Below are positions 55,817-64,000 of a stretch of DNA of 64,000 bases, one piece after another. The notes under the pieces were generated by a model. It did not search any database and was not told where the DNA came from. It worked only from the letters and a program-made list of their open reading frames with translations. The translations under genes were made by a program, and so were the position numbers. The DNA is from Nocardioides sp. B-3 (lineage in GTDB: Bacteria; Actinomycetota; Actinomycetes; Propionibacteriales; Nocardioidaceae): NCBI RefSeq assembly GCF_024703895.1, contig NZ_CP087968.1, positions 2,542,001 through 2,606,000 on the forward strand, written 5' to 3'. Every line of letters begins with the position of its first letter. Position 1 is the stretch's first letter.

Positions 55817-57435
55817 ATGAGCGAGCAGAATTCATCCTCCGGTCACCTCGTCGACGGCCCGGCTGATCCTGAGCACGACCCGCGGGCGTCCTACGCCCTC
55901 GAGCCTGACTACGTCGCCGGCCTGACCGCACGCGTCGTGACGTCGACGGGTGCCGTGACCCCGCTCGACTCTCCCCTCAACGGGCAGCCGCTCGCGGTGA
56001 TCCCGCAGTCGAGTGCTGACGACGTCGCCGAGGCGTTCGTCCGGGCTCGCAAGGCCCGGGCCGCCCGGGCGAGGACCTCGCTCGAGGAGCGCGCCGCCGT
56101 GCTGCTGCGCTACCACGACCTCCTGCTCGAGCGGCAGGACGAGCTGCTCGACCCGGTCGGACTGGAGTCCGCCAAGTCGCGCAAGGACGCCTTCCTCGAG
56201 CTCGCACACCTCGCACTGACCGCGCGCTACTACGCGCGCACCGCGCACGAGCACCTCGACACCCGGCGCGTGCCGGGCATGTTCCCGACGCTGACCCGAG
56301 CCGAGATCAACCGCGTGCCCAAGGGCGTTGTCGGGATCATCTCGCCGTGGAACTACCCGCTCACGATGGCGGTCTGTGACGGCCTGCCGGCGATCATGGC
56401 GGGCAACGCCGTCGTCTCCAAGCCCGACGCCCAGACCATGCTGACCGCGCTGCTGGCCGTCCAGCTGCTCGAGGAGGCCGGCATGCCGCGCGACCTGTGG
56501 CAGGTCGTCGCCGGGCCGGGTCGCGAGCTCAGGGACGCCGATCATCCAGCGCGCCGACTACATCTGCTTCACCGGCTCCACCGCGACCGGCAGGCTGATC
56601 GCGGCACAGTGTGCCGAGCGGCTCATCGGCTGCTCGCTCGAGCTGGGCGGCAAGAACCCGATGCTGGTCCTGCGCGACGCCTCCGTCGAGAAGGCGGCCG
56701 AGGGCGCCGTGCGCGCCGTGTTCTCCAATGCCGGACAGCTCTGTGTCTCGATGGAGCGCCTCTACGTCGCCGACCGGGTCTACGACCGGTTCGTCGACCG
56801 ATTCGTCGCCCGCACCCGGGCGATGAGCCCGGGCGCGAGCCTCGAGTGGACCGTGGACATGGGCTCGCTCATCTCCCGGGACCAGCTCGACACCGTCCGG
56901 GCACACGTCGACGACGCCGTCGCCAAGGGTGCGCGCGTGCTCGCCGGCGGCAAGGCGCGTCCCGACCTCGGCCCGTTCTACTTCGAGCCGACCATCCCGG
57001 AGGGCGTGACGCCCGACATGACGTGCTTCGGGCACGAGACCTTCAGGTCCCGTCGTGTCGCTCTACCGCTTCCACGACGAGGCCGACGCGGTCGCCCGCG
57101 CCAACGAGGGCAGCTACGGCCTCAACGCCGCGATCTACACCCGGGATGGCAACCGCGGCCGTGAGCTGGCCCGCCGGGTCAAGTGCGGCACGGTCAACAT
57201 CAACGAGGCTTACGGCGCGACCTTCGGCTCGCTCGCGGCGCCGATGGGCGGCATGCGCGAGTCCGGGATGGGCCGCCGTCAGGGCGCGGAGGGCATCCAC
57301 CGCTACACCGAGGCCCAGTCCGTCGCCACCCAGCGCGTCGTGCCGATCGCGCCGCTGTTCGGGATGTCGGAGAAGTCCAATGCGAAGGCTCTGACGATCG
57401 GCCTCAAGGTCCTCAAGAAGCTGGGCCGGGCGTGA
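55817..57435 (+). CDS. Succinate-semialdehyde dehydrogenase (frameshifted)
   Basis: An NAD(P)-dependent aldehyde dehydrogenase of about 538 residues, most like mycobacterial GabD2. GVVGIISPWNYPLTMAVCDG, FTGSTATGRLIAAQCAERL, the catalytic Glu in SLELGGKNPML, catalytic Cys in FSNAGQLCVSMERLYV, and the C-terminal MRESGMGRRQGAEGIHRYTE are present. Indels near 56530 and 57046 break it; each adds an A before GG (CTCGGG to CTCAGGG, TTCGGT to TTCAGGT). It is coupled by GTGA to the ChoD-like oxidoreductase gene. Confidence 0.9.
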
Positions 57436-59149
57436 GCACGGTGACCCACTACGACGTCCCGGTCATCGGCTCCAGGTTCGGCGGCTCGGTCACCGCGCTG
57501 CGGCTCACCGAGAAGGGCTACAAGGTCGGGGTGCTCGAGGCGGGCGCGCGCTTCACCGACGAGGACCTCCCGGAGAACGGTGGCGACGCGAAGCGATTCA
57601 TCTTCCAGCCGCAGCTCGGGATGTACGGCATCCAGCGCATCGACATCGTCAACGACTGCTTCATCCCGGCCGGCGCCGGCGTGGGCGGCGGCTCCCCCGG
57701 TCTACGCCAACACGCTCTACGAGCCGCTCGAGCCGTTCTACACGGATCCTGCGTGGTCGCACATCACGGACTGGAAGTCCGAGCTGTCGCCCTACTACGA
57801 CCGAGGCGAAGCGGATGCTCGGAGTGGTGGAATACGCCAAGACGACTCCGGCCGACGTGGCCATGAAGAAGGTCGCCGACGAGATGGGGGTCGGCGACAC
57901 GTTCCACCCGACCCCGGTCGGTGTCTTCTTCGGCGGGCCCGGGCAGGCCGAGGGCGAGCAGGTCGCCGATCCCTACTTCGGTGGGGCCGGACCCGAGCGC
58001 AACACCTGCATCAACTGTGGCTCCTGCATGACCGGCTGCAAGCACAACGCCAAGAACACCTTGGTGAAGAACTACCTCTATCTCGCGGAGCGCAACGGCG
58101 CCGTGGTGCACCCGTTGACGACCGTCACCGACGTGCGCCCCCGTGCCGAGGGCGGCTACGAGGTGACGGCCCGCTGGACGAAGGCGAAGCTGTCGCGCAA
58201 GAGCGCCGTCAAGACGTTCACCGCAGACCACGTCGTCTTCTCCGCTGCGTCGCTCGGCACCCAGAAGCTCCTCCACCGGCTCAAGGCCGAGGGGTCACTG
58301 CCGGCCGTGTCCGACCGGCTCGGTGTCCTCACGCGCACCAACTCCGAGGCGATCTTGTGGTCCACCGCCAACGACGACGACGTCGACTGGTCGGAGGGCG
58401 TCGCCATCACCTCGTCCTTCCACCCCGACCCGCACACGCACATCGAGCCGGTCCGCTACGGCCCCGGTCGCAACGTGATGCCGCTGATGGCGACGGTGCT
58501 CGTGGACGAGGTCGAGGGCGAGAAGCGCTGGAAGACCCGGGGCAAGGAGCTGTGGAAGCAGAAGAACGGCCTCAAGGACCTCTACTCGCTCAACACTGGT
58601 CGCGGCGCACGGTCGTCGCGCTGGTCATGCAGACGCTGGACAACTCGATCACGACCGTGTGGCGCCAGCGCGGGCCGGTCGGCTACATGTCCTCCGAGCA
58701 GGGCCACGGCGCCCCCAACCCGACCTACATCCCCGCGGCCTACGACGCCGTACGCCGCCCGGCCCCGCGTGATGAAGGCCAAGCAGGCCTACGGAGCGCT
58801 CGGCGAGCCGCTCGGCATGCCGCTCACGGCGCACTTCATCGGCGGCTGCGCCATCGGTGACTCGCCCGAGACCGGCGTGATCGACCCCTACCAGCGGATG
58901 TTCGGGCACCCCGGCCTGCACGTGGTCGACGGATCGGCGATCTCGGCCAACCCGGGCGTCAACCCATCCCTGACGATCACCGCCCGGGCGGAGCGGGCGA
59001 TGGCCTTCTGGCCCAACAAGGGCGAGCCCGACCCGAGGCCCGAGCTCGGGGCGACGTACCAGCAGATCGCGCCGGTCGAGCCCAAGAACCCGGTCGTGCC
59101 CGTCGACGCGCCGGCGGCCCTGCGGCTGCCGATCGTCGGAGTGAGCTGA
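57432..59149 (+). CDS. ChoD-like GMC oxidoreductase (frameshifted)
   Basis: A flavoprotein of about 570 residues from GTG 57432, like M. tuberculosis ChoD, a cholesterol oxidase-like GMC enzyme. N-terminal Rossmann YDVPVIGSRFGGSVTALRL is followed by LEAGARFTDEDLP, GAGVGGGS and a C-terminal FAD site FIGGCAIGDSPETGVIDP, LHVVDGSAISANPGVNPSLT. A cysteine-rich NTCINCGSCMTGCKHNAKNT follows the CxxCxxCxxxC spacing. The third position of GxGxxG is Arg (GSRFGGS), probably a base error. Indels near 57696, 57812, 58597 and 58762 break it. The true substrate is uncertain. Confidence 0.88.
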
Positions 59150-59203
59150 AGTTTCTTTTCAACGGCGTAACCCGCTGTGGTGGGGGTCGTTTGCACGGGT
59201 GAG

Positions 59204-59241
59204 AGACCCGGCGTAAACGCTCCCTCCCAGTGGCCGGGTCT
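59204..59241 (+). terminator. Terminator after the ChoD-like gene
   Basis: AGACCCGGC (59204-59212) pairs with GCCGGGTCT (59233-59241) over 9 bp, followed by TTCT. Confidence 0.75.
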
Positions 59242-59282
59242 TTCTGTCCGGGCGCTGTCCAGCAGTGGCTCAGGGCAATCCA

Positions 59283-59315
59283 GGGCCTGACCATCCTCCC
59301 TCCCCGGTCAGGCCC
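59283..59315 (+). promoter_or_regulatory. Second hairpin in the guaA upstream region
   Basis: GGGCCTGACC (59283-59292) and GGTCAGGCCC (59306-59315) form a perfect 10-bp stem with a 13-nt pyrimidine-rich loop, just upstream of the guaA promoter box. Confidence 0.6.
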
Positions 59316-59331
59316 CGGTGCTATTTCCGAA

Positions 59332-59337
59332 TAGACT
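59332..59337 (+). promoter_or_regulatory. Putative -10 box of guaA (leaderless)
   Basis: TAGACT ends 6 nt before GTG 59344, the same hexamer as upstream of glmS and guaB. Confidence 0.5.
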
Positions 59338-59343
59338 CCGCGG

Positions 59344-60918
59344 GTGACCGCGACTCCTGACCACGACCTCGTCCTCGTCGTCGACTTCGGTGCCCAGTAC
59401 GCCCAGCTGATCGCCCGTCGGGTCCGCGAGGCGAGGGTCTACTCCGAGATCGTTCCGCACTCGCTGCCGGTCGCGGACATGCTGGCGCGCAAGCCCAAGG
59501 CGATCATCCTGTCCGGCGGCCCGTCCTCTGTGTACGCCGATGGCGCACCCGGCATCGACACCGCGATCTTCACGTCGGGGGTCCCGGTCTTCGGCATGTG
59601 CTACGGATTCCAGCTGATGGCCAAGGGTCTCGGCGGCGAGGTCGCGCACACGGGTGCGCGTGAGTACGGCCGCACGCCCGTCTCCGTCACCACGCCGGGC
59701 ACGCTGCTGGCCGGCATCCCCCGAGCGCACAACGTGTGGATGTCGCACGGCGACTCGGTGGCCAGCGCCCCCGAGGGCTTCACCGTGCTCGCCTCCACCG
59801 ACGTCACCCCGGTCGCGGCGTTCGAGGACGTCGCCCGTGGCCCGGCCGGCGTCCAGTGGCACCCCGAGGTGCTGCACTCCGAGCACGGCCAGCAGGTGCT
59901 CGAGCACTTCCTGCACGAGATCGCCGGCTGCCGCCAGACGTGGACCATGGTCAACATCGTCGAGGAGCAGGTCGAGCGCATCCGCGAGCAGATCGGCGAG
60001 AACGGCCGGGCGATCTGTGCCCTGTCCGGTGGTGTCGACTCGGCCGTCGCCGCCGCGATCGTGCAGCGCGCGATCGGCGATCGCCTGACCTGCGTCTACG
60101 TCGACCACGGGATGATGCGCAAGGGCGAGACCGAGCAGGTCAAGCGTGACTTCGAGGAGGTCTTCGACGCCCTCGACGTGGTCGACGCCGCCGACCAGTT
60201 CCTCGACGCGCTGGCCGGTGTCCATGACCCGGAGGAGAAGCGCAAGATCATCGGGCGCGAGTTCATCCGCACCTTCGAGGCCGCCGAGGTCCGCGTCTTC
60301 GGCGGGCTGGCGGGCGGCGACGCCACCGCCCGGGCTGGTCCAGGGGCACGCTCTACCCCGACGTCGTCGAGTCCGGCGGAGGTGCGGGCACCTCCACGAT
60401 CAAGTCCCACCACAACGTTGGGGGCCTGCCCGATGACCTGCAGTTCGAGCTCGTCGAGCCCCTGCGCACGCTCTTCAAGGACGAGGTGCGCGCCGTCGGC
60501 GAGCAGCTCGGCCTGCCGTCCACGATGGTGTGGCGCCAGCCCTTCCCCGGCCCCGGCCCGGGGCATCCGGATCATCGGCGAGGTGACCCGCGAGCGGCTC
60601 GACCTGCTCCGCGAGGCCGACGCGATCGCCCGCGAAGAGCTCACCCGTGCCGGGCTCGACCGCGAGATCTGGCAGATGCCGGTCGTGCTCCCGGCGGACG
60701 TCCGCTCCGTCGGCGTACAAGGTGATGGTCGGACCTATGGCCACCCGGTGGTCCTGCGGCCCGTCACCTCCGAGGACGCGATGACCGCCGACTGGGCGCG
60801 GCTGCCCTACGACGTGATGGAGAAGATCTCCACGCGCATCACCAACGAGGTCGCCGACATCAACCGCGTCACCATCGACATCACCTCGAAGCCCCCGGGC
60901 ACGATCGAGTGGGAGTGA
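59344..60918 (+). CDS. guaA: GMP synthase (glutamine-hydrolysing), internal shifted segment
   Basis: Converts XMP to GMP, the last step after guaB. 524 residues from GTG 59344. Glutaminase domain: [16 protein letters not shown], catalytic Cys in [17 protein letters not shown] and His in [14 protein letters not shown]-pyrophosphatase: [17 protein letters not shown]. Dimerisation domain: [17 protein letters not shown] and the C-terminal [12 protein letters not shown]. The frame is open throughout, yet about 60300-60560 reads as non-homologous sequence because indels on both sides compensate; the true [15 protein letters not shown] and [17 protein letters not shown] lie in another frame. Do not use the translated middle as given. 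Confidence 0.96.
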   Translation: MTATPDHDLVLVVDFGAQYAQLIARRVREARVYSEIVPHSLPVADMLARKPKAIILSGGPSSVYADGAPGIDTAIFTSGVPVFGMCYGFQLMAKGLGGEVAHTGAREYGRTPVSVTTPGTLLAGIPRAHNVWMSHGDSVASAPEGFTVLASTDVTPVAAFEDVARGPAGVQWHPEVLHSEHGQQVLEHFLHEIAGCRQTWTMVNIVEEQVERIREQIGENGRAICALSGGVDSAVAAAIVQRAIGDRLTCVYVDHGMMRKGETEQVKRDFEEVFDALDVVDAADQFLDALAGVHDPEEKRKIIGREFIRTFEAAEVRVFGGLAGGDATARAGPGARSTPTSSSPAEVRAPPRSSPTTTLGACPMTCSSSSSSPCARSSRTRCAPSASSSACRPRWCGASPSPAPARGIRIIGEVTRERLDLLREADAIAREELTRAGLDREIWQMPVVLPADVRSVGVQGDGRTYGHPVVLRPVTSEDAMTADWARLPYDVMEKISTRITNEVADINRVTIDITSKPPGTIEWE

Positions 60919-60937
60919 GCCGGGCCACGACTCTCGC

Positions 60938-60991
60938 GCTACCGAACAGTCAGGGGCATCTGATTCGCCGGAACCCCGCGACTGGTCGGTA
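60938..60991. repeat. Dispersed palindromic repeat, copy 2
   Basis: TACCGAACAGTCAGGGG (60940-60956) pairs with CCCCGCGACTGGTCGGTA (60974-60991) with one mismatch and a bulge. The first 19 nt match copy 1 at 52990-53008 exactly. It lies 20 bp after the guaA stop and may act as its terminator. Confidence 0.7.
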
Positions 60992-61042
60992 ACTCCGGGA
61001 GTGGGGGCAGCGGATACCCGGGACTGGGCCCGCCTCGCGGAC

Positions 61043-61048
61043 TAGGGT
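61043..61048 (+). promoter_or_regulatory. Putative -10 box of the urate oxidase operon (leaderless)
   Basis: TAGGGT ends 6 nt before ATG 61055, with no Shine-Dalgarno. Confidence 0.4.
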
Positions 61049-61054
61049 CTGGCC

Positions 61055-61903
61055 ATGGGGATCGTGGTGGGGCCCAACCAGTACGGCAAGGCGGAGAACC
61101 GCGTCGTGCGGATCGTGCGCGACACGGCTCGCCACGAGATCCACGACCTGAACGTCTCGACGTCGCTGCGCAGTGACTTCGCGGCGGCACACACAGACGG
61201 CGACCAGTCGCAGGTGTTGCCGACGGACACCCAGAAGAACACCGCGTTCGCCTTCGCGAAGAAGCACGGCGTGACCTCGCCCGAGGACTACGCACTGGCG
61301 CTCGCGCGGCGGTTGGTCGAGGCGACCCCGGCAGCGACGGGTGCGCTGATCCACGTCGATGAGTTCGCCCGGGACCGGATCGTGGTCGACGGCGTCGGCC
61401 ACGACCATTCGTTCGTACGCCGCGGGGGTGAGGTCCGCACGACGGAGATCTCGCTCGAGGGTGGTGCCGCCACGGTCGTCTCCGGGCTCAAGGACCTGAC
61501 CGTGCTGAAGTCCACCGGGTCGGAGTTCAAGGGCTTCCTCAAGGACGAGTACACGACGCTCCCGGAGGCCGACGACCGGATCCTCGCGACCGCCCTCACG
61601 GCTCGTTGGCGCTACGCCGAGCGCGACTGGATCGAGTGGAATGCGGCGTACGACAGTGTGCGGGCGCTGCTGGCGACCTTCGCGACGACCTACAGCCGCG
61701 CCCTGCAGGAGACGCTCTATGCGATGGGCAAGGCAGTGCTGGAGGCGCACGCGGAGATCGCGGAGATCTCGTTCGCGGCCCCCAACAAGCACCACTTCCC
61801 GGTCGACCTGAGGCCCTTCGGGCTGGAGAACCCGGGTGAGGTGTTCATCGCCGCCGACCGGCCCTACGGCCTGATCGAGGCGACGGTGACCCGCGATGAC
61901 TGA
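61055..61903 (+). CDS. uox: Urate oxidase (factor-independent)
   Basis: An intact 282-residue cofactor-free uricase that oxidises urate to 5-hydroxyisourate. The catalytic Lys is in PNQYGKAENRVVRI, the catalytic Thr in PTDTQKNTAFAFAKKHG, and NKHHFPVDLRPFG is the conserved C-terminal His motif. Length is normal. It begins a purine catabolic operon: uox-uraD-uraH-xdhA, with overlapping starts and stops. The gene is in an exact frame, in contrast with its neighbours. Confidence 0.96.
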   Translation: MGIVVGPNQYGKAENRVVRIVRDTARHEIHDLNVSTSLRSDFAAAHTDGDQSQVLPTDTQKNTAFAFAKKHGVTSPEDYALALARRLVEATPAATGALIHVDEFARDRIVVDGVGHDHSFVRRGGEVRTTEISLEGGAATVVSGLKDLTVLKSTGSEFKGFLKDEYTTLPEADDRILATALTARWRYAERDWIEWNAAYDSVRALLATFATTYSRALQETLYAMGKAVLEAHAEIAEISFAAPNKHHFPVDLRPFGLENPGEVFIAADRPYGLIEATVTRDD

Positions 61904-62361
61904 GCGGGATCGCTTGTTGACGTGCCTCGACGTGCCGCGCTGGGCCGACGAGGTGCTGGCTCGCGGGCCCTACGCCACGCGGGAAGCGATGGAGGCGGTG
62001 ATGGTCGAGGCTGCCGCGTCGATGAGTGACGACGAGCTCAGAACAGGCGCTGGCCCGGCACCCGCGGATCGGCGAACGGGCGGACGCCGCGAAGCACGAC
62101 GCCGCGTTCTCGCGGAGCGAGCAGGCGGGTGTCGATCGCACGGATGTCGACGTGGCGAGGAGGCTGGCGGAGGGCAACCGGGCCTACGAGCAGCGCTTCG
62201 GTCGGGTCTTCATCATCCGCGCCGCCGGCCGCGATGCCCCCGAGATCCCGGCTGAGCTGCGCCGCCGGCTCGACCACAGCGATGAAGCCGAACGCGCCGA
62301 GACCATCGAGCAGCTGACCCAGATCGCAGTCCTTCGCAACCGTGAGGCGTTGAGCCGATGA
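61896..62361 (+). CDS. uraD: OHCU decarboxylase (frameshifted)
   Basis: Decarboxylates 2-oxo-4-hydroxy-4-carboxy-5-ureidoimidazoline to S-allantoin, the third step of urate breakdown. About 155 residues from ATG 61896, overlapping uox by 8 bp. The catalytic His lies in LARHPRIGERADA, with SRSEQAGVD, and Glu in YEQRFGRVFIIRAAGR; EIPAELRRRL is the family tail. An extra base near 62040 breaks the frame after MSDDEL. It ends overlapping uraH. Confidence 0.94.
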
Positions 62362-62675
62362 CCACCCTGAGCACCCACGTCCTCGACACCAGCCTCGGCC
62401 GTCCCGCCGGGGGAGTGACGATCACGCTGTCGCGCGGGGACGAACCCCTCGCCGAGGCCGTCACCGACATCGACGGCCGGGTCGCCGACCTCGGCGGCGA
62501 CCCGGCGCCCGGCACCTACAGCCTGCGCTTCGACTCCGACGACTACTTCGCCGAGCGTGGGATCGAGGGGTTCTACCCCGAGGTGGTGGTGACCTTCACG
62601 GTCTCGGGCGCGCGCCACGTGCACGTGCCGCTGCTGCTGAGCCCGTTCGGCTACTCGACGTACCGTGGCAGTTGA
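62358..62675 (+). CDS. uraH: 5-Hydroxyisourate hydrolase
   Basis: An intact 105-residue transthyretin-fold enzyme hydrolysing 5-hydroxyisourate, the second step of urate breakdown. STHVLDTSLGRPA carries the N-terminal active-site His, and the diagnostic C-terminal tetrapeptide YRGS is present. ATG 62358 overlaps the uraD stop (ATGA). xdhA follows after 7 bp. Confidence 0.96.
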   Translation: MTTLSTHVLDTSLGRPAGGVTITLSRGDEPLAEAVTDIDGRVADLGGDPAPGTYSLRFDSDDYFAERGIEGFYPEVVVTFTVSGARHVHVPLLLSPFGYSTYRGS

Positions 62676-62682
62676 GGTCACC

Positions 62683-64000
<1,318 letters not shown>

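Noticed and set aside
59149-59343. Riboswitch before guaA
   Set aside because: The region has two simple hairpins and does not show a recognisable conserved core of a known purine or c-di-AMP riboswitch.

Overview
The window is about 70% GC with GTG/ATG starts, tightly overlapped operons and many genes typical of Actinobacteria: a mycothiol-dependent dehydrogenase, a GroEL1 with a His-rich tail behind CIRCE boxes, GuaB3, and WXG-like type VII secretion substrates. Gene content and order (rplM-rpsI-glmM, glmS-acpS, nnrD-alr, tsaE-tsaB-rimI-tsaD, groES-groEL1, guaB2/guaB3, a choD-like oxidase, guaA) follow the M. tuberculosis rplM-to-guaA region from memory. A GNAT-TsaE fusion and an amylopullulanase point to Nocardioides or a relative; that genus call is inference. 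No rRNA, tRNA, CRISPR array or insertion sequence was seen.

The main caveat is sequence quality. About 40 of some 55 protein genes are broken by single-base indels, mostly an extra G or C in a short run, including essential genes (groEL, guaA, guaB, glmM, glmS, gltA, coaA, tsaB). They are annotated here as one intact CDS each, with the breaks described, because sequencing or assembly error is far likelier than mass pseudogenisation.

Layout. 1-3.6 kb: end of an aldo/keto reductase, an ABC-F ATPase, a hypothetical protein and a small toxin-antitoxin-like pair. 3.6-8.7 kb (minus strand): VOC protein, three acyl-CoA dehydrogenases and an HtrA-type protease. 8.7-14.6 kb: a ~1,895-residue secreted amylopullulanase behind a cluster of TGCAAG/CTTGCA boxes, closed by a bidirectional terminator shared with citrate synthase. 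14.6-24.1 kb: gltA, a CHRD protein, rplM-rpsI-glmM, a DUF559-like gene bracketed by palindromes, coaA divergent from glmS-acpS, and a LysM protein. 24.1-30.8 kb: nnrD, then alr, hydrolase, GNAT-TsaE, tsaB, rimI and tsaD (t6A synthesis with alanine racemase). 30.8-33.7 kb: a type VII substrate-like pair and a lipoprotein with a remnant behind it. 33.7-39.4 kb: mycothiol-dependent formaldehyde detoxification pair, a NagZ-like GH3 lipoprotein, a THUMP-like methyltransferase and a membrane-anchored hypothetical. 39.4-41.7 kb: groES-groEL1 with two CIRCE operators and strong RNA hairpins. 41.7-64 kb: lipoprotein, GT-C glycosyltransferase, GNAT, guaB2, an AraC/metallo-hydrolase/SDR cluster, guaB3, MFS transporter, MTHFR-like protein, RluA-type pseudouridine synthase, glpD, succinic-semialdehyde dehydrogenase, ChoD-like oxidoreductase, guaA, then purine breakdown (urate oxidase, OHCU decarboxylase, HIU hydrolase, xanthine dehydrogenase small subunit, cut by the window end).

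GMP synthesis (guaB2, guaB3, guaA) and purine breakdown (uox-uraD-uraH-xdhA) lie in one 19 kb stretch. Many transcription units have a TANNNT-like box ending 6-7 nt before the start codon, which suggests widespread leaderless mRNAs.
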